Positions 7,130 to 14,569 of a stretch of DNA of 14,569 nucleotides are shown here, in pieces. The stretch's first letter is position 1. Every line of letters begins with the position of its first letter. The position numbers were made by a program, and so were the translations under genes. The notes under the pieces were generated by a model. The model was not told the DNA's origin. It ran no database searches and saw only the letters and a program-made list of their open reading frames with translations. Source of the stretch: an uncultured Actinomycetes bacterium (lineage in GTDB: Bacteria > Actinomycetota > Actinomycetes > Nanopelagicales > Nanopelagicaceae); assembly GCA_903867285.1 (NCBI GenBank), contig CAIPQX010000123.1, positions 1 to 14,569 on the forward strand, read 5' to 3'.

Positions 7130-9015
7130 GCGGTTACCACCCAAAGGATCAGGGCACCGATAAAGACGCCGACAAACATCATCAGTGCATAGGTGCGGAC
7201 GTAGCCGTTTTGGAGCTTACGAAGCACATCCGAAACCTCGCTGATCAGCCAACCCACAAGTCGGACGGCCCCATCGATGACATTGTGATCTGTCGCGACC
7301 AATCCCGCGGTGAGAGTAGTACCTGGCTTCACGAGCACCACGTCATTGAAAATATCTTGGTAGAGATCCTTGCGCGCGATCTTGGTAAAAATAGAAACGT
7401 TCTCTGGGGCAACCTCTGGGACTGTGCGATATTTAATAATCGCATACCCGGCGCCAAGTACCACGATCCCCAAAGCGAGAACCGATACGACGAGAGGTTT
7501 CATCAATTCTTTTCCACCCTCTGCATGAGAGGCGTTGACCACGGGCTGCAGCCAGTTAACCAAGGCTCCCCCTGCGCTCAGCAGGAATCCAGAAGCTATC
7601 GAACCGATCGCCAAGACGACCATTGGTCCCCACATCAAGACCGAACTCTCGTGTGGATGGGATCCATCCTTCCAACGCTTTGCGCCCGCAAAGGTCAGTA
7701 CAACAACGCGAGTCATGTAAAAGGCGGTAATGCCAGCTCCGAGGAGCGCCGCTCCGCCGAGAATGATTCCCTTGCCGCCGCCTTGATTGAAGGCGGTTTC
7801 AATAATTTTGTCCTTTGAGTAAAACCCCGCAAATGGTGGGACACCCAAGATCGCAAGATAACCCAATCCGAATGTGACCGCAGTGATCGGCATAAGTCGG
7901 GCCAATCCGCCGAATTTACGCATATTTATCTCGTCATCCATGCCGTGCATGACCGAGCCTGCGCCTAAGAACATTCCAGCCTTGAAGAATCCGTGGGTCA
8001 AGAGATGCATGATGGCGAAGGCATAACCAACGGGACCGAGCCCAGTGGCCAGAATCATGTAGCCGATCTGCGACATGGTGGAAGCAGCGAGTGCTTTCTT
8101 AATGTCATCTTTAGCGGTACCAACAATCGCTCCGAAGAGGAGAGTAATTACTCCTACGGTTACGACGAGTATGCGCGCCGTCGAAGAGGCATCAAAGATA
8201 AAGTTTGAGCGAGTAATGAGGTAAACGCCAGCGGTCACCATCGTCGCGGCGTGGATCAGCGCTGAAACTGGAGTTGGACCAGCCATCGCATCGCCCAACC
8301 AGGATTGCAATGGAAATTGCGCAGATTTTCCGGCAGCGGCCAAAAGGAGCATCGCCCCGATAGCTGTCAGAGCAGCGGGTGATGCATGAGAAGCTCCCGC
8401 TTTAACTCCATCAAATGAGACTGCGCCGAATTGGGTAAAACAGATCATGATGGCTAGTGAAAGTCCGACATCTCCAATTCTGTTGGCGATAAAAGCCTTC
8501 TTGGCTGCGACCGCATATGTTGGGTTGTGATTCCAAAATCCGATGAGGAGATAAGAGGCCAGACCAACGCCCTCCCAACCAACATATAAGTTGAGGTATG
8601 AATCGCCCAAGACCAAAAGCAACATCGCTGCGATAAAGAAATTGAGATATGCAAAAAAGCGGCGGCGATCCTTATCGTGATCCATATACGCGATGGAATA
8701 AATGTGAATCAACGTGCCCACGCCGGTAATAAGAAGTACAAAACAGATGGAGAGTTGGTCGAGCAATAAAGATGCATCGACTTTGAGGTTTCCGACCGAG
8801 ATCCATTCAAAGAGTTTTTGGGTGGCAGCGCGGTTAGCACCGGTGTGGCTATGCATCTCCATGAATTCGGAAATTCCAACGCCAAAGGCCGAAGCCGAAA
8901 TCAAAGTTGCAAAGATGTGTCCCCACTTATCGGCCATGCGGCCCAGAAGAAGGAGTAAGGCAGAACTGAAGAGCGGAAGAGCGATGAGGTAAACCAAGTG
9001 GCTGCTAGTTCTCAT
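7126..9015 (-). CDS. nuoL: NADH-quinone oxidoreductase subunit L
   Basis: This 629-residue protein is the distal antiporter-like subunit of the membrane arm. The hallmark segments are intact: YVGWEGVGLASYLLIGFW (Glu148), AKKAFIANRIGDVG, AAAGKSAQFPLQSWLGDAM (Lys230), SALIHAATMVTAGVYL (His255) and PPFAGFYSKDKIIE (Lys401). They cover the inter-subunit glutamate, the central lysines and the channel histidine. The C-terminal part should carry the long lateral helix and the final anchor helix; the last 20 residues (MMFVGVFIGALILWVV) are clearly transmembrane. Its length is close to that of the E. coli subunit. The ATG overlaps the nuoK stop by one base (TAATG). No strong Shine-Dalgarno is present, only GAAGAA, so translation probably depends on ribosomes arriving from nuoK. 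Confidence 0.97.
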   Translation of the reverse strand: MRTSSHLVYLIALPLFSSALLLLLGRMADKWGHIFATLISASAFGVGISEFMEMHSHTGANRAATQKLFEWISVGNLKVDASLLLDQLSICFVLLITGVGTLIHIYSIAYMDHDKDRRRFFAYLNFFIAAMLLLVLGDSYLNLYVGWEGVGLASYLLIGFWNHNPTYAVAAKKAFIANRIGDVGLSLAIMICFTQFGAVSFDGVKAGASHASPAALTAIGAMLLLAAAGKSAQFPLQSWLGDAMAGPTPVSALIHAATMVTAGVYLITRSNFIFDASSTARILVVTVGVITLLFGAIVGTAKDDIKKALAASTMSQIGYMILATGLGPVGYAFAIMHLLTHGFFKAGMFLGAGSVMHGMDDEINMRKFGGLARLMPITAVTFGLGYLAILGVPPFAGFYSKDKIIETAFNQGGGKGIILGGAALLGAGITAFYMTRVVVLTFAGAKRWKDGSHPHESSVLMWGPMVVLAIGSIASGFLLSAGGALVNWLQPVVNASHAEGGKELMKPLVVSVLALGIVVLGAGYAIIKYRTVPEVAPENVSIFTKIARKDLYQDIFNDVVLVKPGTTLTAGLVATDHNVIDGAVRLVGWLISEVSDVLRKLQNGYVRTYALMMFVGVFIGALILWVVTA

Positions 9016-9314
9016 TAGTTCTTCAACAAACTGGCATCATCAACTGATGCCGATCGACGGGAGCGGTAAATAGTGACGATAATGGCGAGACCAACAACAA
9101 CTTCACAGGCGGCGACCACCATCGTGAAGAAAGATGCGACTTGACCATCGAGATTTCCGTGGATTCTAGAGAAAGTTACGAGAGCCAAATTGGAGGCATT
9201 GAGCATCAACTCAATGCACATAAAGATGACAATGGCGTTGCGGCGAATAAGTACACCGAGCGCTCCGATCGTAAAGAGGATAACCGAGAGGTAGAGGTAA
9301 TTTGAAATATCCAT
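9015..9314 (-). CDS. nuoK: NADH-quinone oxidoreductase subunit K
   Basis: This 99-residue protein has three transmembrane helices, at about 4-22, 28-48 and 60-85. The two membrane glutamates essential for proton coupling in the family are present: Glu35 in FMCIELMLNASNLAL and Glu71 in AACEVVVGLAI. They are equivalent to E. coli Glu36 and Glu72. The size is standard. Its ATG follows the nuoJ stop with no spacer, and an excellent AGGAGG (9320-9325) lies inside the last codons of nuoJ, the strongest ribosome binding site I see in the operon. That may help raise output of this small subunit. It overlaps nuoL by one base at the other end. Confidence 0.97.
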   Translation of the reverse strand: MDISNYLYLSVILFTIGALGVLIRRNAIVIFMCIELMLNASNLALVTFSRIHGNLDGQVASFFTMVVAACEVVVGLAIIVTIYRSRRSASVDDASLLKN

Positions 9315-10109
9315 TTAGTCCTCCTGCTCTTCAATAGATTCCAGCGCAAAGGGTGCGCTAGTAATAATGTCTCCGCGCGAGCGCAGAGTTTGTGAAACTG
9401 AAGTAGGGGCTGGAGAGCCATCTGGCAAGAGCGCGGGAACATCCACGGCGTTTCGGCCAGCGAATACACCAGAGGCAGGAAGACCTGCTGCATCACCGAG
9501 TGAGCTCTTGCGGAAGCGCGCTATCGACAGGTCGCGTTGTGCGTAAGGCGAGCGAACTTTCTGCGAGTGCGCCAAGACCATTGCGCCGAGAGCTGCCGTA
9601 ATTAGTAGCGCGGATACAACTTCAAAGGCCCAGACATATTGGGTAAATAATAATTTTGCGATTCCTTGCACATTACCTTCTGCATTTGCTGCAACCAATC
9701 CAGCCGCAGGAGCGGAAACGGTAGCTCGACCGAGAAGCGAGACCATCAAACCACCAAGGCCAATTGCGGCCACTATCGAAGGAATCCGCTGCCCCTTGAG
9801 GTTCTCTACAAAAGATTCAGAGCTATCAATTCCGACGAGCATCAAGATAAAGAGGAAGAGCATCATGACGGCGCCGGTATAAACGACGATCTGCACAATT
9901 CCTAAAAAGAGCGCATCTTCGGCGATATAGAAGATGGCGAGGGTGACCATGACCCAGGCCATTAAGAGAGCTGAGTGGACCGCCTTCTTAACGATCAAGA
10001 TACCGAGAGCCGCAATAACCGCCAACGGAGCCAAGATCCAAAATTGCACTGCCTCAGGCGCCGCTGTGCGGCCGACCGTAAGCGCGAGGTGGAAGCTGGT
10101 ATGTAACAT
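9315..10109 (-). CDS. nuoJ: NADH-quinone oxidoreductase subunit J
   Basis: This 264-residue membrane subunit of complex I has five transmembrane helices in the first 180 residues. The second and third carry the family signature (MVTLAIFYIAEDALFLG, then IVQIVVYTGAVMMLFLFILML), including the helix whose pi-bulge rearranges during turnover. After about residue 183 comes a hydrophilic tail of about 80 residues with NAVDVPALLPDGSP, which is absent from E. coli NuoJ (184 residues). As far as I recall, related tails with a similar NAVD-PALLPDG segment occur in other actinobacterial NuoJ proteins, so this is a lineage trait and not a fusion. The gene starts one base after the nuoI stop, with GGGGGAG about nine bases upstream, and abuts nuoK. 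Confidence 0.95.
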   Translation of the reverse strand: MLHTSFHLALTVGRTAAPEAVQFWILAPLAVIAALGILIVKKAVHSALLMAWVMVTLAIFYIAEDALFLGIVQIVVYTGAVMMLFLFILMLVGIDSSESFVENLKGQRIPSIVAAIGLGGLMVSLLGRATVSAPAAGLVAANAEGNVQGIAKLLFTQYVWAFEVVSALLITAALGAMVLAHSQKVRSPYAQRDLSIARFRKSSLGDAAGLPASGVFAGRNAVDVPALLPDGSPAPTSVSQTLRSRGDIITSAPFALESIEEQED

Positions 10110-10110
10110 T

Positions 10111-10662
10111 TTACTTTTGCTCCCCCTTGGCTTGCGAAGGATGTGACCCGGTGATTTCGCCCTTGTAATAATTGAGATGGCTGGAATCTGGGTACATAGG
10201 ATGCGGTGGAGCGATCATTCCTTGACGCAAAGGCGCGAGTAGATCCTCTTTTTCAAAGATTAACTTTGAGCGTTCATCATCGGCCAATTCATATTCATTG
10301 GTCATCGTGAGTGCGCGGGTTGGACAGGCCTCGATACAGAGTCCACAGAAGACGCAACGCAGATAATTAATTTGATAGACCTGGCCGAAGCGCTCCCCAG
10401 GAGAGAAACGTTCCTCTTCGGTGTTATCAGCACCTTCGACATAAATCGCATCTGCAGGACAGGCCCAAGCGCAGAGTTCACAACCGATGCACTTTTCCAG
10501 CCCATCTTCATAGCGATTGAGTTGATGGCGACCGTGGAAGCGCTCTGCGGTTGGTTCTTTAACCTCTGGATAATGGACGGTGTTCACCTTTTTGAACATG
10601 GTCGCAAAGGTGACCCAGAATCCAAGGAGTTGTTGCGAGAAACTCTTCGCTTCATCAGCCAT
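10111..10662 (-). CDS. nuoI: NADH-quinone oxidoreductase subunit I
   Basis: This 183-residue peripheral-arm subunit holds the N6a and N6b [4Fe-4S] clusters that feed electrons toward the final cluster N2. Two complete ferredoxin motifs are present: Cys58, 61, 64 with Cys68-Pro, and Cys103, 106, 109 with Cys113-Pro. The N-terminal amphipathic stretch (GFWVTFATMFKKV, 14-26) matches the membrane-contact helix of the family. The tail after residue 150 (MIAPPHPMYP onward) is short and charged. All eight cluster ligands are intact. The ATG lies eight bases inside the 3' end of nuoH, with GGAG about ten bases upstream. nuoJ follows one base later. Confidence 0.97.
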   Translation of the reverse strand: MADEAKSFSQQLLGFWVTFATMFKKVNTVHYPEVKEPTAERFHGRHQLNRYEDGLEKCIGCELCAWACPADAIYVEGADNTEEERFSPGERFGQVYQINYLRCVFCGLCIEACPTRALTMTNEYELADDERSKLIFEKEDLLAPLRQGMIAPPHPMYPDSSHLNYYKGEITGSHPSQAKGEQK

Positions 10663-11923
10663 TGTGGTTCTCCAGTTCTGTAACCACTTCAGTTTGTTCG
10701 ATCGTCAAGTGATTGACTATTGATTGTCCAGGCAGAGCTGGAACTGGGAAAGAGGGAGGAGGTAGATCCGGGAGAACCGAAGCAGCCTTCGCTTTCGCCA
10801 AACTTCGGTCATACAAAGTGGTTACAAGCACCACGAGCAGGACAACCCCAATGCTAAATCCCAAGACGATGATGCGACTTACAGCGCGTTGTGACATTAC
10901 GCGCAAGGTGGCGAGGATCAAGATCCAGACCAAACTGGTAGGAATCAATACCTTCCATCCAAACTTCATGAACTGGTCATAACGCAGGCGAGGTAGCGTT
11001 CCGCGCAGCCAGACGAAGAGGAAGAAGAAGGAGACAACTTTTCCGATAAACCAGAAGAGCGTGAACCAGCCACCTAACCAACTTTCGGTAAATGTAAGGC
11101 CAGGAAGCGCGTGATAGCCGCCCATAAAGAGCGTGGTTGCCAAGGCCGAAACAGCGACGATGTTCACATATTCTGCCAAGAAAAAGAGTGCAAATTTAAG
11201 CGATGAGTACTCCGTGTGGAATCCACCAACGAGTTCGCCTTCTGCTTCGGCCAAATCGAAAGGTGCGCGGTTTGTCTCACCCACCATGGAGATCACATAG
11301 ATAACAAAGGAGGGGAACAAGATGACCGAGAACCACCATTTGTGTTGCGCGGCAACGATCTCTGATGTGGACATGCTTCCCGAATAAATAAAGACAGCGA
11401 CAAGTGAAAGTCCCATCGCCACTTCATAAGAAATCACTTGAGCGCTGGAACGCAATCCACCAAGAAGTGGGTAGGTAGATCCCGAAGACCATCCGGCCAG
11501 AACGATTCCATAAACCCCGATGGAGGCGATAGCCAAGATATACAAGACGCTGACTGGAAGATCGGTCAATTGCATCGCGGTCTTGTGACCGAAGAGTGTG
11601 ACTGTGCCAGTAAATGGGATAACAGCAAATGCCATAAAGCAGGTGGTTGCTGAAATTATTGGAGCGATAATAAATACGACTTTGTCAGCCGCTGCTGGAA
11701 TCAAATCTTCCTTAAGAGCCAACTTCACACCATCGGCAAGAGCTTGGAGTAATCCAAACTTTCCAACGCGGTTAGGTCCCAGGCGCATCTGCATGCGAGC
11801 GACAATTCTGCGCTCTCCCCAGACGGCCATCAAGGTGCAGACGACACAGAAGACAAATATTAGGAGTCCCTTAACTAATATTAACCAGCCGGGATCTTGT
11901 CCGAGCAAAGCTGCTGTACTCAT
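10655..11923 (-). CDS. nuoH: NADH-quinone oxidoreductase subunit H
   Basis: This 422-residue membrane subunit joins the two arms of complex I and forms the quinone-access chamber. Conserved loops are present: GERR (36-39), RLGPNRVGKFGLLQALADG (47-65), GWSSGSTYPLLGGLRSSAQ (144-162), the acidic ETNRAPFDLAEAEGELV (216-232) of the proton-entry or E-channel region, and RGTLPRLRYDQFM (307-319). The core ends near residue 345. An extra hydrophobic helix (about 350-371) and a proline-rich, acidic tail (LPPPSFPVPALPG onward) make it about 100 residues longer than the E. coli subunit (325). Long C termini are also known from actinobacterial NuoH. AAAGGTGG (11931-11938) precedes the ATG, which overlaps the nuoG stop as ATGA. 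Confidence 0.97.
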   Translation of the reverse strand: MSTAALLGQDPGWLILVKGLLIFVFCVVCTLMAVWGERRIVARMQMRLGPNRVGKFGLLQALADGVKLALKEDLIPAAADKVVFIIAPIISATTCFMAFAVIPFTGTVTLFGHKTAMQLTDLPVSVLYILAIASIGVYGIVLAGWSSGSTYPLLGGLRSSAQVISYEVAMGLSLVAVFIYSGSMSTSEIVAAQHKWWFSVILFPSFVIYVISMVGETNRAPFDLAEAEGELVGGFHTEYSSLKFALFFLAEYVNIVAVSALATTLFMGGYHALPGLTFTESWLGGWFTLFWFIGKVVSFFFLFVWLRGTLPRLRYDQFMKFGWKVLIPTSLVWILILATLRVMSQRAVSRIIVLGFSIGVVLLVVLVTTLYDRSLAKAKAASVLPDLPPPSFPVPALPGQSIVNHLTIEQTEVVTELENHNG

Positions 11924-14241
11924 CGCTTCGCCACCTTTACTGATCCAGAGGTGAATCCCAGTGCGGGAATTACTTGGGATCCTTCAGAGTTGCGAGGTAC
12001 CCAGATTAAATTATCTGCGATTGCGCGAATCGAGACCGGAAGTTCAATCGACCCACGCTCACTTGAGATCACCACAAGATCGGCTTCTGTGACGCCTAGC
12101 GATGCTGCTGTGGCGCTTGAAATGTGTGCACGTGCCTGCTTCGCCGTACCGGCCAGGTTCGCTTCGCCTTGCTGCAATGAACCTAGATCAAGCAAGAAGC
12201 GCCACGAAACAAGAGTGAAACCAGCGGAAGAAGCTGCAGCGATCGCTCTCTTGGAGAACGTCGACTGCGCGCCATCCCACGTACCCAGCGATTCGATTTC
12301 ACGCGTGGTTGCGGTAACGGTCGGAAGGTTAATTGGCGTACCCATCTCGTCTGCCAAGATCGACAGGATGCGCACATCGCTGCGTAGGTCGACATCGTCG
12401 ATTCCCTTTTCAAAGGCGCGAGCGATTCCACGCCAATCCAGGTATGAGCCACTCTTCTCGACCACTGCGGCAACTGGAAGAACTACATCAGCTATAGCGG
12501 TAACGGCGGTGTTAGATATTTCGAGCGATACGACAAAGGTATTGAGAAGTTGATTTAAAGCGTCGGCCGAAATATCCATTGGATCGACGCCTCCGATAAG
12601 AACCGCGTCGAGCGATTCATCGTTGAGGGCTGCCAAGATCTCTGATGTAGAACGACCTGGATTTTCTGGAAGTGTTTTCACTCCCCATGCGCTCTGCAGA
12701 TCTACACGAGCTGCGGCATCTGAGACCGGGCGATGGCCGGGAAGCAAGTTTCCGATAGCTCCTGCGGCTAGTGCTCCGCGTTCGCCAGCGCGACGTGGGA
12801 TCCACGCCAACTTGGCACCGGTCGATTGTGAAAGTTCATACGCTGCAGTGAGAGCTCCAGCGGTTTCAGCGGCACGCTCACCAATCAAGATCACGCTCTG
12901 TGCAGTGAGGCCAGAAATTTCAGCAAGACCTTTCACCAACTGCGCCGCGAGTTTCTTAGAGCCACGGCTAGCAAGTGGGGCGTCGGAAGAGACGACGAGT
13001 CCGCGCTTGGTAACTTGACGATAAATACGTAAGAAAACGATGGGTGATTCTTCTTCTGGCTCGAAGCTCGCGAGGACCACATGGTCGGCCTTGTCGATGT
13101 CGATGTACGTTGTCTTGAGATTCGTAACAACCGCCGCTAGGAAATCGCGCTCTTCATCACCGTGTGGGCGGGCGCGGAAGTCAATGTCGTTTGTTCCCAA
13201 AGCGACGCGGGCAAATTTGGAATAACCATACGCATCTTCGAGCGTTAAACGGCCACCGGCAAGGACACCGACGCGCTTTCCTTGGAGACCTGCCGCAGCT
13301 GCAGCAATTGCCTCAGGCCACGATGCTTCGTGAAGTTCGCCATCAGCGCCACGAACAAGTGGAGTCTTTACGCGTTCGCGTGATGTGAGATATTTAAATG
13401 CCCAACGACCTTTATCGCAGTTCCACTCTTGGTTGACCGCTGGATCATCGCCACCAAGGCGACGAAGTGTCTTACCGCGACGCATATCGGTGCGTAGATC
13501 ACAGCCTGATGCGCAATGTTCGCAAGCGGAATTTACAGAGACGAGATCAAAGGGACGGGCGCGGAAACGATAGGAAGATCCAGTGAGTGCGCCGACGGGG
13601 CAGATCTGCACTGTGTTGCCGGAGTAATAGGATTCAAAAGGTTGATTCTCATAGATACCGACTTGTTGTAGCGCGCCGCGTTCATTGAGGGTAATAAATG
13701 GATCGCCGGCAATCAGCTCCGAGAAGCGAGTGCAGCGCGCACAGAGCACGCAACGTTCGCGATCGAGAAGCACCTGTGATGAAATATTGATTGGCTTTTC
13801 AAAGGTGCGCTTTTCGCCTTCGAAGCGTGACTCGGGGCGACCGGCAGACATGGCCTGATTCTGCAGTGGGCACTCGCCGCCTTTATCGCAGATCGGGCAA
13901 TCGAGAGGGTGGTTAATTAAGAGAAACTCCATGATTCCCTCTTGCGCCTTGGCGGCAACAGGAGAGGTCAGTTGAGTATTTACGACCATGCCATTTTCGA
14001 CGGGCATGGTGCAAGAAGCTTGTGGCTTAGGAAAGGCGCGCCCGTTGATAGAAACGTCTACCAAGCATTGGCGGCAAGCACCTTCGGGAGCAAGTAAAGG
14101 GTGATCGCAGAAGCGTGGAATTGCGATTCCCAACTGCTCGGCAGCGCGAATAATGAGAGTTCCTTTTGGAACGGTTACTTCTGCGCCATCGATTAATGCG
14201 GTGACGGTCTCGACCGCTACAACTGCTTGCTCGGGCGTCAT
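11920..14241 (-). CDS. nuoG: NADH-quinone oxidoreductase subunit G
   Basis: This 773-residue subunit is the iron-sulfur protein of the NADH-oxidising module. The N-terminal 2Fe-2S domain has Cys45, 56, 59 and 77 (cluster N1b). The His-ligated motif His111, Cys115, 118 and 124 holds cluster N5. Cys164, 167, 170 and 214 hold cluster N4. A further set, Cys240, 243, 247 and 275, in the CxxCxxxC-x27-C pattern matches cluster N7, which mitochondrial complex I lacks. The rest is the molybdopterin-oxidoreductase-like domain, recognisable from segments such as VNQEWNCDKGRWAF and LIGGVDPMDI but normally without cofactor in complex I. It is shorter than E. coli NuoG (908), with the difference in that C-terminal domain. 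Its ATG directly follows the nuoF stop, with AGGTG upstream. Several long open frames on the other strand are codon-bias shadows. Confidence 0.96.
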   Translation of the reverse strand: MTPEQAVVAVETVTALIDGAEVTVPKGTLIIRAAEQLGIAIPRFCDHPLLAPEGACRQCLVDVSINGRAFPKPQASCTMPVENGMVVNTQLTSPVAAKAQEGIMEFLLINHPLDCPICDKGGECPLQNQAMSAGRPESRFEGEKRTFEKPINISSQVLLDRERCVLCARCTRFSELIAGDPFITLNERGALQQVGIYENQPFESYYSGNTVQICPVGALTGSSYRFRARPFDLVSVNSACEHCASGCDLRTDMRRGKTLRRLGGDDPAVNQEWNCDKGRWAFKYLTSRERVKTPLVRGADGELHEASWPEAIAAAAAGLQGKRVGVLAGGRLTLEDAYGYSKFARVALGTNDIDFRARPHGDEERDFLAAVVTNLKTTYIDIDKADHVVLASFEPEEESPIVFLRIYRQVTKRGLVVSSDAPLASRGSKKLAAQLVKGLAEISGLTAQSVILIGERAAETAGALTAAYELSQSTGAKLAWIPRRAGERGALAAGAIGNLLPGHRPVSDAAARVDLQSAWGVKTLPENPGRSTSEILAALNDESLDAVLIGGVDPMDISADALNQLLNTFVVSLEISNTAVTAIADVVLPVAAVVEKSGSYLDWRGIARAFEKGIDDVDLRSDVRILSILADEMGTPINLPTVTATTREIESLGTWDGAQSTFSKRAIAAASSAGFTLVSWRFLLDLGSLQQGEANLAGTAKQARAHISSATAASLGVTEADLVVISSERGSIELPVSIRAIADNLIWVPRNSEGSQVIPALGFTSGSVKVAKR

Positions 14242-14569
14242 TTATGCACCTGCCGTTTCAAAGAGCGTCGAAGCGACCGGATCAAATGGGCAACCGCCAT
14301 TGGTCTGGTGCAAGATGTATTCAGCGCGGAAATATTTGAGTGAAGAGATGATCGGTGATACGGCACCATCGGCCAGCGCGCAGAAGGAGCGACCTGCGAT
14401 GTTGTCGCAGAGATCGAGAAGTTTCTCTAGATCTGCTTCCGTTCCCTTGCCTGCCTCTAGATCCTTCATTAATTGCACGAGCCACCAGGTGCCTTCACGG
14501 CAAGGTGTGCACTTTCCGCAGGACTCATGCTTGTAGAACTCGACCCAGCGCAGCGCAGCGCGAACAACA
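14242..14569 (-). CDS. nuoF: NADH-quinone oxidoreductase subunit F (3' end only)
   Basis: Only the last 108 residues are inside the window; the gene enters from the right edge, so its start, FMN and NADH sites are not visible. The visible part contains the [4Fe-4S] cluster N3 motif SCGKCTPCREGT and the fourth ligand in RSFCALADGAVSP. A helical stretch between them (LMKDLEAGKGTEADLEKLLDL) is typical of the NuoF C-terminal domain. The NADH-oxidising flavoprotein subunit passes electrons from FMN through N3 to NuoG. The in-frame ATG at 14478 is internal to the gene and is not a start, because the cluster motif lies upstream of it. The TAA stop abuts the nuoG ATG. Confidence 0.95.
   Translation of the reverse strand, partial: VVRAALRWVEFYKHESCGKCTPCREGTWWLVQLMKDLEAGKGTEADLEKLLDLCDNIAGRSFCALADGAVSPIISSLKYFRAEYILHQTNGGCPFDPVASTLFETAGA

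Noticed and set aside
7210..7818. A 202-residue open frame on the plus strand inside nuoL
   Set aside because: It lies wholly antisense to a well-conserved gene, is rich in His, Asn, Asp and Arg with no recognisable domain, and has no promoter or ribosome binding site. It is a codon-bias shadow.
11897..12553. A 218-residue open frame on the plus strand inside nuoG and the nuoH start
   Set aside because: It is antisense to intact nuoG and nuoH, with low-complexity Ser/Arg/Ala composition and no known motif. It is best explained as a shadow.
1..14569. CRISPR arrays, tRNA or rRNA genes, insertion sequences and phage or defence genes
   Set aside because: I saw no regularly spaced repeats, cloverleaf-like sequence, transposase or integrase motifs or terminal inverted repeats. 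The gaps are too small to hold most of these.

Overview
This window is a stretch of actinobacterial chromosome with an energy-metabolism core. About 10.5 kb on the minus strand is the distal part of a nuo operon, encoding the proton-pumping NADH:menaquinone oxidoreductase (complex I, NDH-1). It runs nuoF (3' end only), nuoG, H, I, J, K, L, M, N. The actinobacterial assignment rests on a DUF3263 protein (essentially restricted to that phylum), the long actinobacterial-style C-terminal tails on NuoJ and NuoH, and candidate leaderless starts. Moderate base composition and almost no intergenic DNA suggest a compact genome, perhaps a small planktonic freshwater lineage. That last point is inference; no marker gene in the window settles it.

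Layout from left to right. Positions 1-142 are non-coding and hold a minus-strand promoter candidate followed by a CIRCE-like HrcA operator. Both point at a gene beyond the left edge, plausibly a groE chaperonin gene. 143-430 (minus) is a DUF3263 protein. 481-2001 (minus) is an atypical short-chain dehydrogenase with a C-terminal DUF2867 domain (E. coli YbjT-like). A gap of about 110 bp separates this from the divergent plus-strand pair. That pair is ndh (type II NADH dehydrogenase, 2114-3337) and an alpha/beta hydrolase (3342-4109), only 4 bases apart. The hydrolase stop codon directly abuts the stop codon of nuoN, which converges from the other strand. From 4110 to the right edge everything is the nuo operon, read right to left. 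No gap exceeds about 140 bases.

How the genes work together. NuoF and NuoG carry electrons from NADH through iron-sulfur clusters to NuoI. NuoH forms the quinone-site membrane subunit, and NuoJ, K, L, M and N make up the proton-pumping membrane arm. The non-pumping Ndh delivers NADH electrons to the same quinone pool without conserving energy, so the two alternative NADH-entry routes sit tail to tail. All eight visible nuo junctions overlap, abut or are separated by one base, consistent with one mRNA and translational coupling.

Most of the window is conventional respiratory-chain DNA, and I see no convincing undescribed multi-gene system. The points most worth checking are the CIRCE-like operator at the left edge, the tail-to-tail junction of the two NADH dehydrogenase units, the ndh-hydrolase pairing and the two candidate leaderless starts.
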